DNA of 43,500 bases from JANRIC01 sp033765345 (GCA_033765345.1 JANRIC010000041.1:1-43500), one strand, 5' to 3'; shown: positions 8,336 through 17,322, counted from the stretch's first letter. Notes: generated by a model from the sequence alone, not told the origin. Numbers and translations: made by a program.

Positions 8336-10240
8336 ATGGACATAGAATCAATCTTAATCAAACATATCGAGCAGGCTTTTGTAGATTTATATGCCACTCA
8401 AGTAGAAAAAATCAGTCTGCAGCCCACCAAAAAAGACTTTGAAGGTTCGCATACCTTTGTAACCTTCCCATATACCAAAATCACCCGCCAAAAACCTGAT
8501 GAAACCGCCCATCTACTTGGAGAATATCTACAGAATCATAGTCAGGTTGTCGATCGCTTTCATGTAGTGCAGGGTTTCCTTAACCTGACAATCAGTGACC
8601 GAATCTGGCTTCAGGCCTTTGATGAGATGCGAAATCAGAAAGAATTAGGGCAATTTGCACCCACAGGCAAAAAGGTAATGGTAGAATTTTCTTCGCCCAA
8701 TACCAATAAACCACTACACCTGGGGCATCTACGTAATAATTTTCTCGGTGATTCGGTAGCCCGTATCCTCGCTGCGAGAGGTTATGAAGTAGTTAAGTCT
8801 AATCTGGTCAATGACCGAGGAATTCACATTTGTAAATCCATGGTGGCTTACCTGCGACACGGCAATGGCGAAACTCCTGAAACCTTAGGGATCAAAGGCG
8901 ACCACCTAGTCGGGAAATATTATGTGCTTTTTGATAAAGACCTCAAAAGAGAGCTGGAAAGTGAAATGCTTTCTATACAAAAAAAACACTCAACTGATGG
9001 CTTGAATTACCCTATGACAGTAATTCAAAAAATCAATACGCTCCTTCAAAAACTCGCCGAAAATCCCGAAGAAAAAAAAGCCGAAGAACTCTGGGATGCC
9101 ATCAAAAAAGAAGTACAAAACTACTGCCCTTCGCAAATTGAAGCCAAAAATCTCCTGCTCAAATGGGAAGCTGGTAATGAAGAAACCATGAATCTTTGGA
9201 AAAAAATGAATGGCTGGGTCTACGAAGGTTTTCATGCCACTTATCGTAAATTGGGCATCGAGTTTGATAAAATCTATTATGAATCAGATACCTATCTGCT
9301 AGGCAAAGACATCATTGAAGAAGGACTTCAGAAAGGAGTTTTTTATCGAAATGCCGATTCTTCGGTCTGGATTGACCTCACAGCCGACAAACTGGATCAA
9401 AAATTACTCCTCCGATCCGACGGCACATCGGTATATATGACGCAAGACCTGGGTACAGCCGATCTGAAATACCAGGATTATCAGATTGATAAATCGGTGT
9501 ACGTCGTCGGTAATGAACAGGATTATCACTTTAAAGTACTTTTTAAGGTGCTGGAAAAATTAGGCAGACCTTATGCCGAAGGTTTGTATCACCTTTCTTA
9601 TGGTATGGTAGACCTCCCGACAGGCAAAATGAAATCACGCGAAGGAACCGTAGTAGATGCCGATGATCTGGTTGCCGAAATGAAAGAAATCGCCGCCGAA
9701 AGAACCCGTGAACGAGGTAAAATTGAAGAACTCAGCGAACAGGAGCTTGAACACCTATTTGAAATAATCGGTGTGGGTGCTTTGAAGTACTTTCTGGTAA
9801 AAGTTGACCCCGGCAAAAGAATGTTGTTTGATCCATTACAATCTGTTGATTTTGAGGGAGATGCAGCTCCATTTATTCAATACCAACACGCCCGGACACA
9901 TTCTATCCTGCGAACAGCCAAAGCCCAAGGACTCGCCTGGAAACCAGAAAACTATGCCACATATCAAAAGCTCGAGCCTTCCGAAAATAATCTGATTCTC
10001 ATTATTTACGATTTGGAAAGAAAAATCCTAGAGTCCGCCGATAATTATGCACCCTCTATCATCGCTCAGTACGTCTATGAAGTTGCCAAAACGTATAGCC
10101 GATTTTGGAACGAATGCCCCATATTCCAAACGCCTGACCCAGACGCCAAAAGCTTCAGAATAGCCCTCAGCGAACTCACCGGGCGTACCCTTGCAAGAGC
10201 CATGTCTTTGCTTGGTATCGAGGTACCCGAAAGAATGTAG
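8336..10240 (+). CDS. argS: Arginyl-tRNA synthetase
   Basis: Class I aminoacyl-tRNA synthetase that charges tRNA-Arg in the cytoplasm. The 634-aa protein has the N-terminal tRNA D-loop-recognition domain (about 1-95), then VEFSSPNTNKPLHLGHLRNN with the HIGH-type signature HLGH at 128-131. The KMSKS counterpart is KMKSREGT in the segment DLPTGKMKSREGTVV, and an alpha-helical DALR anticodon-binding domain forms the C-terminus. It is some 40 residues longer than a typical ArgS. The extra length seems to lie in a helical, Lys/Glu-rich insertion around residues 200-275 of the catalytic domain. It starts 46 nt after the LRR gene and ends 10 nt from the convergent phaJ-like gene. Confidence 0.96.
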   Translation: MDIESILIKHIEQAFVDLYATQVEKISLQPTKKDFEGSHTFVTFPYTKITRQKPDETAHLLGEYLQNHSQVVDRFHVVQGFLNLTISDRIWLQAFDEMRNQKELGQFAPTGKKVMVEFSSPNTNKPLHLGHLRNNFLGDSVARILAARGYEVVKSNLVNDRGIHICKSMVAYLRHGNGETPETLGIKGDHLVGKYYVLFDKDLKRELESEMLSIQKKHSTDGLNYPMTVIQKINTLLQKLAENPEEKKAEELWDAIKKEVQNYCPSQIEAKNLLLKWEAGNEETMNLWKKMNGWVYEGFHATYRKLGIEFDKIYYESDTYLLGKDIIEEGLQKGVFYRNADSSVWIDLTADKLDQKLLLRSDGTSVYMTQDLGTADLKYQDYQIDKSVYVVGNEQDYHFKVLFKVLEKLGRPYAEGLYHLSYGMVDLPTGKMKSREGTVVDADDLVAEMKEIAAERTRERGKIEELSEQELEHLFEIIGVGALKYFLVKVDPGKRMLFDPLQSVDFEGDAAPFIQYQHARTHSILRTAKAQGLAWKPENYATYQKLEPSENNLILIIYDLERKILESADNYAPSIIAQYVYEVAKTYSRFWNECPIFQTPDPDAKSFRIALSELTGRTLARAMSLLGIEVPERM

Positions 10241-10250
10241 AGGGCTTGAT

Positions 10251-10658
10251 TCAAAGAATCTTCTCGGAATGCATAATCAAAGCCTCCCCTTTGATGGTCT
10301 GTTTTTGCGTATTTTTATCCCGAATAATGGTTTCTACCAAAGCCTTGTGTTTGTCTGTGTCTATCTCTTTTACTTTAAATATCGCTTCGTACACCGTATC
10401 CACAAACATAGGTCTGAGAAATTCCATTGTTTGTTTGAGATAAATCGTTCCTTCACCAGGAAATAAAGTGCCAAAAACTTTGGAAAAAATACTTCCGGCT
10501 AAAAAACCATGTATAATCGGTTTCTTAAAAACAGTTCTGGCGGCATATTCAGCGTCCAAATGTACTGGATTGCGGTCTCCACTGACTTCTGCAAAACGAA
10601 TCACCTCCTCCTGACTAAAACTAAACTCATGGGTATGTACCTGATCCTGGTTAAGCAT
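10251..10658 (-). CDS. phaJ: MaoC-like (R)-specific enoyl-CoA hydratase (PhaJ-like)
   Basis: A 135-aa single hot-dog domain protein of the MaoC family. The hydratase signature is visible as RFAEVSGDRNPVHLDAEYAA, giving the catalytic Asp28 and His33 pair (D-x4-H), followed by the conserved PIIHGFLAGSIFSKVFG segment. PhaJ enzymes hydrate trans-2-enoyl-CoA from beta-oxidation to (R)-3-hydroxyacyl-CoA, the monomer used by PHA synthase. MaoC-like proteins also serve other pathways, so the PhaJ role rests mainly on context: it is divergent from phaE-phaC across a 221-nt gap. The ATG at 10658 gives the normal family length. Its stop lies 10 nt from the argS stop (convergent). Confidence 0.85.
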   Translation of the reverse strand: MLNQDQVHTHEFSFSQEEVIRFAEVSGDRNPVHLDAEYAARTVFKKPIIHGFLAGSIFSKVFGTLFPGEGTIYLKQTMEFLRPMFVDTVYEAIFKVKEIDTDKHKALVETIIRDKNTQKQTIKGEALIMHSEKIL

Positions 10659-10841
10659 TGTGTAAGAAAGATTAAATATTGGTAAAGTACAAAAATTATT
10701 GTATTAGTAAATAAATACTATATGCTATCAAAATAATGATAAAAGCTTTTTTGTTTAACATCTAGCTCAGTAAAGCTAATTTTTTTTTAACAAAATATAA
10801 TACTTTGTTACATTTATTTTTTTTTATTATGCAGACATTCT

Positions 10842-10849
10842 TAATTTTG
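10842..10849 (+). promoter_or_regulatory. Probable -7 element of the phaE promoter
   Basis: TAATTTTG at 10842-10849 matches the Bacteroidota -7 consensus TAnnTTTG exactly and lies 30 nt before the phaE ATG. No good TTTG is present about 20 nt upstream, where the sequence is a T-run, so the -33 element is weak. The surrounding 221-nt divergent gap is very AT-rich. Confidence 0.45.
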
Positions 10850-10879
10850 TACCAAAGATAATCTAACCCACTTTAATCT

Positions 10880-12172
10880 ATGGATAGTACAAAGAACTTT
10901 TTTGATGCTTGGATGAACACACAAACCAAGTTTGTAGATAATCTCGTCGACACCTCCAAAAAAATTAGCAACTCACTCCAACAGGGAGACGTGATTGGAA
11001 AATCTGTTGAACTTTACCAAATCTGGTTCAACAACCAAAAAGACCTCAGAGAAGATATGATGCATTCTATGCAAAATAACCCGGATAATAAAGCACCAGA
11101 ATTTCTTAAAAACTGGATGGAATCTCAAATGGAACTTGGGAAAAAATGGATGGATCTGCTGCATTACGCCGCTGGTAAAGAATCAGGCAATCAAGACTGG
11201 TCTGCTCAAATCGAGAATATGCAATACCTCTACAATGATTGGAATGCTATTTATAATCAAATTTTTCATCAATTCGGCAAACCAATCAATGGCTTGGATT
11301 ATACCCCCGGCAGCCTCAATAAACATACTTTTGCAGGATTTATTGACAATACCCGCACCTATATGAAAATGTTTGAACTTTGGCAGCCTATCTACAAAAT
11401 GATGCAAAGCAATACGCTCGGTATCGATTCTCTGACCAAAGTCCTGGATATGGACAAATACAAGGAAGTGATAGACAGCATTTTCCATTTTATGGATAAG
11501 GATCAGTCCAAAGGTTTTTTGGAAATGATCCAAAAATACCAGGAATTTATGTCTAACCCTTCTGGCATCAATAATTTTCTTTCTGTACCCCTTGCTCAGA
11601 TTTTGCAGCAATTCCCCCCCAGCAATTTATTGGACAAAAATCTGAATACACTAGCCAAAATGAGTTATGATTTCTCTGAGCAGTTTCATAAATTCGTCCA
11701 GCCTTATTTTACGATGATTCCTGCCGGACGTGATAAAGAAATGCTGGGTTTGGTCATCCGCATTCAAGACCTTTATAACAAATACTACATCAAGGGCATA
11801 GAAATGCAAAGCCTTGTGTATGTAGCGTCCCAGCAAGCTATCGAAAAGGCAGTCCGTGAAATTATGAGAAAATCTCAGGAAAAATCAGAACTCACCCATT
11901 TTGACGAGTTTTATGCCGCCTGGGTCAATACCCTGGAAGAAGACGTGATCGTACTTTTTGGAGGAAGCCAATATTCTGCCTTACAAGGTGAACTACTCAA
12001 GCTAGGACTTGAAATCAAGGCAGATCTGGATAAATTGATGGAGTATATGCTGGCACCTCTACCCGTAGTGCCCCGATCCGAAGTGGATGAAATCAACGCA
12101 ACTCTCTATGAATTAAAAGCCAAAGTAAGAATGCTTGAAAAACAACTGAAAAATGTTGATCAAGAAAAATAA
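10880..12172 (+). CDS. phaE: Class III polyhydroxyalkanoate synthase subunit PhaE
   Basis: Non-catalytic subunit of the class III PHA synthase, which forms a complex with PhaC and activates polymer synthesis at the granule surface. The 430-aa protein is highly helical and rich in Met, Trp and Gln. It starts with the family-like MDSTKNFFDAWMNTQTKF and contains FDEFYAAWVNTLEEDV near residue 345, a motif region shared by PhaE proteins. It ends in a coiled coil (about 390-430, YELKAKVRMLEKQLKNV). It is longer than the roughly 360-aa PhaE of Allochromatium. PhaE sequences diverge strongly, so identification leans on the phaC gene 91 nt downstream on the same strand. A promoter-like element precedes it. 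Confidence 0.85.
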   Translation: MDSTKNFFDAWMNTQTKFVDNLVDTSKKISNSLQQGDVIGKSVELYQIWFNNQKDLREDMMHSMQNNPDNKAPEFLKNWMESQMELGKKWMDLLHYAAGKESGNQDWSAQIENMQYLYNDWNAIYNQIFHQFGKPINGLDYTPGSLNKHTFAGFIDNTRTYMKMFELWQPIYKMMQSNTLGIDSLTKVLDMDKYKEVIDSIFHFMDKDQSKGFLEMIQKYQEFMSNPSGINNFLSVPLAQILQQFPPSNLLDKNLNTLAKMSYDFSEQFHKFVQPYFTMIPAGRDKEMLGLVIRIQDLYNKYYIKGIEMQSLVYVASQQAIEKAVREIMRKSQEKSELTHFDEFYAAWVNTLEEDVIVLFGGSQYSALQGELLKLGLEIKADLDKLMEYMLAPLPVVPRSEVDEINATLYELKAKVRMLEKQLKNVDQEK

Positions 12173-12263
12173 TCTTGCCTAAATTCAAAATATTCTTAGT
12201 ATTATTGTATTGAAGTTATCCGTTAACAGGTTTAGATCATGTATCAAATCAAAATATTAACTC

Positions 12264-13421
12264 ATGGGAAATCCAATCGCTGAACTACTTGAGAAAATCA
12301 ACGAAACCAATCAAAAATTGCAAAAAGGAGCCCAAGTCTTCTCCCATATAGATGCTATCGAGATCGGTACTGCCAACAAAGAACTGGTCTGGAGCTTGGA
12401 TAAAATAAAAGTATACCGTTATCTGAGGGATTCCGAACCAACCATCAAAACCCCCATCCTGATCTCTTATGCCTTGATTAATCGCTTTTATATGATGGAC
12501 CTCCAGCCTGACCGCAGTCTGATTCGTAACCTACTTGCTTTGGGCATGGACATCTACATCATCGATACGGGCTATCCTACCCGCAACGAACGATACCTTA
12601 CCATGCACGATTATATCAATGTATATATGGATGAAGCCATAGATTTTGTCAGACAAAAGCATCAGATTGATCAAATTAACCTCATGGGAATCTGCCAGGG
12701 AGGCACTTTTTCAGTGATTTACTCGGCACTTCACCCCGAAAAGATTAAAAACCTCATTACCCTGGTTACCCCGGTAGATTTTTCAACCAATGATGGTTTG
12801 CTCTTCCGCTGGGCACGTGATATGGATGTAGATGCGATTGTGGAAGGCTTCGGAGGCTTAGTCCCCGGCGTATTTTTGGATGCAGGCTTTCAATTATTAA
12901 AACCGATGCTCAAAGTTCGTAAGCAAAAAAACCTCATGGATATGCTCGATGATGAGGAAAAACTGATGAACTTCCTCCGTATGGAAAAATGGATCAATGA
13001 CCTTCCCGACCAGGCCGGCGAAACCTACCGCCAGTTTATCAAGGACTTATACCAACAAAATAAATTGATCAAGGGTGAACTGAATATTGGAGGGCATATC
13101 GTAAATCTAAAAAATATCACCATGCCCATCCTGACCATTTATGCTTCCGAAGATCACCTCGTGCCCCCAAGCTCTACCAAACCGCTCAATGAAGCCGTAG
13201 GTTCTACTGACAAACAATTGTATGAATTTCCCGGCGGGCATATTGGCGTGTTCACAGGACGCCGCTCTCAGGCTGAACTCGGTCCAACTATCCAGGGTTT
13301 TTTGGAAAAAAGAGACGCTAGACCCGTGGCTTCTAAAAAGAAATCAGAACCACATAAGGATGATTCCGAGGAAAAAATTCCGGCCAACCAAAAACGAACA
13401 AAAACCGAAAAATCAAAATAA
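12264..13421 (+). CDS. phaC: Class III polyhydroxyalkanoate synthase subunit PhaC
   Basis: Catalytic subunit that polymerises (R)-3-hydroxyacyl-CoA into PHA with release of CoA. The 385-aa alpha/beta-hydrolase has the lipase-box variant GICQGG with nucleophile Cys144. The charge-relay Asp297 lies in YASEDHLVPP and His326 in FPGGHIGVF. All three catalytic residues are therefore present at spacings close to the class III enzyme of Allochromatium. The length matches class III (about 355-390) rather than class I/II (about 560), in agreement with the adjacent phaE. The last 35 residues form a Lys-rich, probably disordered tail after the fold ends. It is followed within 10 nt by a strong palindrome. 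Granule proteins (phasins), phaA and phaB are not in this window. Confidence 0.93.
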   Translation: MGNPIAELLEKINETNQKLQKGAQVFSHIDAIEIGTANKELVWSLDKIKVYRYLRDSEPTIKTPILISYALINRFYMMDLQPDRSLIRNLLALGMDIYIIDTGYPTRNERYLTMHDYINVYMDEAIDFVRQKHQIDQINLMGICQGGTFSVIYSALHPEKIKNLITLVTPVDFSTNDGLLFRWARDMDVDAIVEGFGGLVPGVFLDAGFQLLKPMLKVRKQKNLMDMLDDEEKLMNFLRMEKWINDLPDQAGETYRQFIKDLYQQNKLIKGELNIGGHIVNLKNITMPILTIYASEDHLVPPSSTKPLNEAVGSTDKQLYEFPGGHIGVFTGRRSQAELGPTIQGFLEKRDARPVASKKKSEPHKDDSEEKIPANQKRTKTEKSK

Positions 13422-13430
13422 CAGCCTCTT

Positions 13431-13466
13431 AGCAAACTATATCAAATTAAATTTGATATAGTTTGC
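13431..13466 (+). terminator. Perfect 36-nt palindrome after phaC, probable terminator
   Basis: The 18-nt arm 13431-13448 is the exact reverse complement of 13449-13466, with no unpaired centre. It starts 9 nt after the phaC stop and is followed by CTTTAATTTGTCTTTTTGC, which is T-rich. It most likely folds into a long hairpin in the phaEC transcript and ends or stabilises it. Its AT-rich stem makes a classic strong terminator less certain, and a protein-binding site is possible. Confidence 0.6.
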
Positions 13467-13701
13467 TCTTTAATTTGTCTTTTTGCTAAATTATTAATTT
13501 ACAATTCCAAATAAACAGGATTTTATTTTGTATTTTTAAATTTCTATCCACTTAATTTGGATAATTATTTTTTTTATTTTATATTTAACCTATCAAAAAT
13601 AAGGGAGTAATTATTCACCGATTTTCTTTTTTTAAAAAGTTCTGTTTGAATATCAACAAGAACTCAAAATTTCATATAGTCAAATTTAAATCTTTAACCG
13701 T

Positions 13702-14043
13702 ATGTCTACGAAATTGAAACTAATCAAACAAAAGTATGCATTGATTTTGGGCTTATTGAACCTGCTTTTTTTTACCACAAATGTTTTTTCTCAAAACTTG
13801 GCTCAGGTATCTTCTCCCAAAGATACCCTGTCGGTTTTTCAGGCAAGCATCGAGACGGACTATCAGTCCGCTCAACAGGTCTATTACAAAGTAACCCTCA
13901 GTTGTAGATCACAGAAAAAAGTCTCCTCGGAAGAAAACGACTACATTTTTTTGGAAAAATACCGTTTTGCACTCTATATGCTTGAGGATATTCTCGAACT
14001 GATCGGAGAAGCAGAGAAAAAGTGCCGTTGTGGCAAACCTTAG
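13702..14043 (+). CDS. Small exported protein of unknown function
   Basis: A 113-aa product starting at ATG 13702. Residues 1-31 look like a signal peptide: basic MSTKLKLIKQKY, hydrophobic ALILGLLNLLFFTT, then a VFSQ end suitable for signal peptidase I. The mature part of about 82 residues is helical and charged and ends with two close cysteines in KCRCGKP; a further Cys lies in LSCRSQ. I do not recognise a family. The 235 nt between it and the phaC palindrome are AT-rich without a clear promoter, so it is probably a separate transcription unit. The real-gene call rests on the signal peptide and normal codon use. Confidence 0.6.
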   Translation: MSTKLKLIKQKYALILGLLNLLFFTTNVFSQNLAQVSSPKDTLSVFQASIETDYQSAQQVYYKVTLSCRSQKKVSSEENDYIFLEKYRFALYMLEDILELIGEAEKKCRCGKP

Positions 14044-14165
14044 GAGAGTGATTGGATTTTGCTTGAAGGTGTGATATTTCTTATACCCAAATAATCACCT
14101 TAAGGAAAAATTGATTTTCTATGAATCATCTTTCTCAAAGGATTTACAATTCTCTGTAGTAAGCT

Positions 14166-14555
14166 GTGAGGCTGGGTGATAATGCTTGCTTCGCCTTCCA
14201 TTTCGGGTTTGAATGTCCAAGTTTTGCTAAGGTCGGTTTAGAGCTAATGGACAAGTTTGACATCCCAAAGGCAGAAACAAATTGTATTTTTTTAGTATTT
14301 GATTTTTTGGTAGTGTGTCACAAGTTACGAAGTTTAGCATTTTATACTTTGACAAGACTCACTTTGCCTGTTTTAAATGATGCCCCTGTCGAATTTTCTG
14401 AAACGATCACCTGGTCAGAAATCATAGAATTCGTAAAATCGCTAAGAAGTAAAATGGGGCAATTTGAATACAGACATTACTTAAAAATAAGTAAAGACGG
14501 ATTATTATTTCAAAATAATCCGACACAAGGCAGAGATTTTGGCATCTGTTACTGA
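14166..14555 (+). CDS. Doubtful ORF of unknown function, possibly a gene remnant
   Basis: An open frame of 129 codons from a GTG at 14166; an ATG at 14250 would give about 101 residues. The C-terminal half (FSETITWSEIIEFVKSLRSKMGQFEYRHYLKISKDGLLF) reads like a real protein, but the first 40 residues do not and the upstream DNA lacks a promoter or a good start. It ends 24 nt before the zinc-ribbon gene on the same strand, so the two may form a unit. It could be a genuine small gene with a start at 14250, or the 3' remnant of a decayed gene. No family is recognised. Confidence 0.35.
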   Translation: MRLGDNACFAFHFGFECPSFAKVGLELMDKFDIPKAETNCIFLVFDFLVVCHKLRSLAFYTLTRLTLPVLNDAPVEFSETITWSEIIEFVKSLRSKMGQFEYRHYLKISKDGLLFQNNPTQGRDFGICY

Positions 14556-14579
14556 AATAGTAAAAATAAAAATAAAAAA

Positions 14580-15167
14580 ATGATACTCTATTGCCCGAAA
14601 TGTGGAGAACAAAATCTGACAGTAAAGAAATTTTCAGATACAGGTATAAATCTGAATGAATATTATTGCCGCTCCTGTTTTCATCTTGAAGAAGAATGGG
14701 ACGGAATCACCGAGGCCAAAATCTACCAATTGGCTCGAGCGCACGATGACTTTGATGCCTTCTTGAAAATACGCAAAGCAACACTCAAAGAAAAACCAAA
14801 TGAAAGTTTATTACTTCAACTAAACGCAACTTTGGTTGAACAAAGCAATAAAAAAAATATGCCTGTTTTTCACAAATATATTTTTTGGGTAATTGTGAGC
14901 CTAAAGAATTTAGTTTCCTTACAGAGCTTGCAGAAACACCTACTAGAACATCTATATTATGACCAAGAATGGCTGAAAAGAGATGAACAATTTTTCTTAG
15001 AAATAGCATTTGAAGAAAAACAAGAACTGACACCAATCAGCGAAGATGAAAAAGTTTATTTGTTTCATTATCTAGCATTTAGCTCTGATACCATGATTAT
15101 TTTGACAAGAGAAGGTTTTGAAAGAGAATGGAACTTTAAGTTAAATCCAAAAAAACAGAGTTTATGA
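14580..15167 (+). CDS. Unknown protein with N-terminal zinc ribbon
   Basis: A 195-aa product beginning MILYCPKCGEQNL. Two CxxC pairs (Cys5/Cys8 and Cys30/Cys33) form a treble- or ribbon-type zinc-binding site of about 30 residues. The remaining 160 residues are helical, with a Phe/Tyr/Leu-rich middle (FHKYIFWVIVSLKNLVSL) that may pack as a helical bundle rather than cross a membrane. I do not recognise the C-terminal part. The gene is AT-rich and ends 127 nt before the convergent DUF6089 gene. Such ribbons occur in nucleic-acid-binding and in purely structural contexts, so no function is assigned. Confidence 0.6.
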   Translation: MILYCPKCGEQNLTVKKFSDTGINLNEYYCRSCFHLEEEWDGITEAKIYQLARAHDDFDAFLKIRKATLKEKPNESLLLQLNATLVEQSNKKNMPVFHKYIFWVIVSLKNLVSLQSLQKHLLEHLYYDQEWLKRDEQFFLEIAFEEKQELTPISEDEKVYLFHYLAFSSDTMIILTREGFEREWNFKLNPKKQSL

Positions 15168-15294
15168 ATATACTTTTTGTATGACTATATCCCCCACATA
15201 ACACCAAAAAACCAATATTCTTTACAAAATAACCCGGTTCATTCTGAACCTGGGGGGCAGAGAAAGTGATTTTCTTCAAATAAACCATAAAATT

Positions 15295-17322
15295 TTAGTT
15301 AAAATCAATGCGATAGCGGGGTCTTTCGCGAATGGTTTTGGTTTTGCCCACCTGAATCAGATAGCTCAAGTGAAAACCAGTAAGCAAGTACATATCATTG
15401 ACCGTAGAACCTCCGCGTTGGTCTCCTCTCCTACCGTAGCCGTTGAAGGTATCGTAGAAATTACCTTGTGAACCCTGAAAAGTCAAGAAACCATTCAATT
15501 CTCCCAAAAGTCTTTCCAAATCTTCCTGACGGGATTCTCCATTGTAGGCAGAAAAGTTCTCTAGTGTACGGTTGGACATAAAACGCGCTATCGGGCTATC
15601 GAGATCATCCGGGTCGGGATAATTGCCGCTGACATCATCCAGAAAATCAAAAAATAGATACCGAATCCCAAACTCAAAGGACAAATCCAGGCGATAATTC
15701 AGTTTAAACCTCAACCCAACACCAAAAGGAATGGCTGCCTGAAAATTGGAATAAGGTTTGGAATATCCAGGTTTGCCTTGCCCTTCGGTAGCCAAGGGCT
15801 TGAGTTTGATCCAGGTAGCTCCAAGCTCAACTGGAGTTTTGGCCTCCGGATCGTGGTGAAAAAGAGCAAGCCCTCCAAATACATAAGGACTGATGAGTCT
15901 TCTCTTATAATATAAGCCACTGTTGGGCAACAAGTCATACATACCTACCAAAGAAAGCTCGCTGATGGTATTGCGGAAGTGCTGATTGCGAATGTATCTG
16001 TATCGAGCCAGATCATCGCTAGGGTCTGCAGCCGTAAAATCATCCCCCAAGACTCTCCCACGGGCAAAACCCAGGCGTAAGAACAAATTTGGGCTGATTT
16101 TTTTGGTGGCATGAAAGCCATAACCCAAACGAGTAAAGCTGGCTTGCCCTCCAAAAGCCTTGTTTACCGGATTGAGGTCACCAAAATAATTCATCAGATT
16201 TAGCTGCCCACCAACAGCCAGATAATTTTTGGGATTGAGTTTTCTTTCTTTTCGCTCTATGCGGTAAATCCTCGGCGTAATGCGTTCGGCACCAACGCGC
16301 CCGTCGGTATCAATGGGAAATTTCACAAAAATACTGATGGATTGACGGTTGCGATAAGTTCTGGCAGGAACTCGTATCAAACGATCCACTTCTACCTCCA
16401 CAGATACATAATCTTCTTCTGCCAGCACATTGGTCGCTCTTACGGTCTGATAATCAAATACGATCCCTTCCTGATACCATAGTTCAATATTATTGAGATA
16501 ATCATCCGCAGTAAACTCCTCCAGGAGAATAATGGGGATTAAGTCATTATACACCTTCACATCATTACTCTCAAAATAATCCAGGGTATTAAATCTTTCA
16601 TTGATTTTGGGGTTTCCGATGATATTCAAGGTAATGGCATAATCTTTTACGAAGTTTTCGGCGCGTTCACGAAGGATACTATTCTCAAATAGGTCAATAG
16701 AAACCCTTTTGATAGACAATGTGTCGATACATTCGGTATTTTCGTGGGGAGTGATCACATAGATTTTGGCTGGACCTGTGACCAATGTAGGGCGGTTTTG
16801 CAAAATATTAAATTTTACATAGATATTCAGCGAATCCGTATTGATATTGACGGCATCATCGGTAAAAAGAATCCCTTCCAGTTTCTTACTTACTACTGCT
16901 TTGACAAAATAAAAATTTTCATCTCCTATTTTCTGAAAACAAGGATTTTTAAAGGATAGATTGTAATCAAAAGTTACTCCTTTAGAATAAAACTCTCCGA
17001 TTTTCTCTAAGTACTCACGGGCACTCAGGAAACTGCTGTCGGCGTTTTCACGCGATAAGTCATCAAAAATAGAGACAGAAGAACTCTCAAAATAATTGGT
17101 CAGGATATTATTAATATCATCCTCGCGCCATCTCCGATCCCTTTCATTGGCACTCCCCAATTGATTGAGTCCAAATTCATACAAATCAATCAAATTTTCG
17201 GCTTCTTTTCGCATTCGGATACGATCCGCATCAGAATAAGATTGAGCACTCAACAGACTCCCCTGAGACAAACATAGCGTGGTCAAAAAACCAATCAATA
17301 TACTTTGAAATTTCTTATTCAT
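15295..17322 (-). CDS. Outer-membrane DUF6089/PorG-like barrel protein with duplicated N-terminal module
   Basis: A 675-aa exported protein when started at the ATG at 17322 (six codons inside the longest frame). MNKKFQSILIGFLTTLCLSQ to about residue 27 (LLSAQ) is a signal peptide. The N-terminal half holds two similar modules, about 35-205 and 210-365. Each begins with a REAENLIDLYEF or RERAENFVKDYAI type helix. Each then has a YFES segment, a Y(S/Q)(K/E)G(V/I)(T/V)FDY segment and an (I/S)I(Y/F)VKF strand. From about 370, NYLAVGGQLNLMNYFGDLNP starts a C-terminal beta-barrel of the DUF6089 type, a family that includes type IX secretion protein PorG. An actual secretion role is inference. It is monocistronic, with an inverted repeat 22 nt before the start. 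Confidence 0.75.
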   Translation of the reverse strand: MNKKFQSILIGFLTTLCLSQGSLLSAQSYSDADRIRMRKEAENLIDLYEFGLNQLGSANERDRRWREDDINNILTNYFESSSVSIFDDLSRENADSSFLSAREYLEKIGEFYSKGVTFDYNLSFKNPCFQKIGDENFYFVKAVVSKKLEGILFTDDAVNINTDSLNIYVKFNILQNRPTLVTGPAKIYVITPHENTECIDTLSIKRVSIDLFENSILRERAENFVKDYAITLNIIGNPKINERFNTLDYFESNDVKVYNDLIPIILLEEFTADDYLNNIELWYQEGIVFDYQTVRATNVLAEEDYVSVEVEVDRLIRVPARTYRNRQSISIFVKFPIDTDGRVGAERITPRIYRIERKERKLNPKNYLAVGGQLNLMNYFGDLNPVNKAFGGQASFTRLGYGFHATKKISPNLFLRLGFARGRVLGDDFTAADPSDDLARYRYIRNQHFRNTISELSLVGMYDLLPNSGLYYKRRLISPYVFGGLALFHHDPEAKTPVELGATWIKLKPLATEGQGKPGYSKPYSNFQAAIPFGVGLRFKLNYRLDLSFEFGIRYLFFDFLDDVSGNYPDPDDLDSPIARFMSNRTLENFSAYNGESRQEDLERLLGELNGFLTFQGSQGNFYDTFNGYGRRGDQRGGSTVNDMYLLTGFHLSYLIQVGKTKTIRERPRYRIDFN

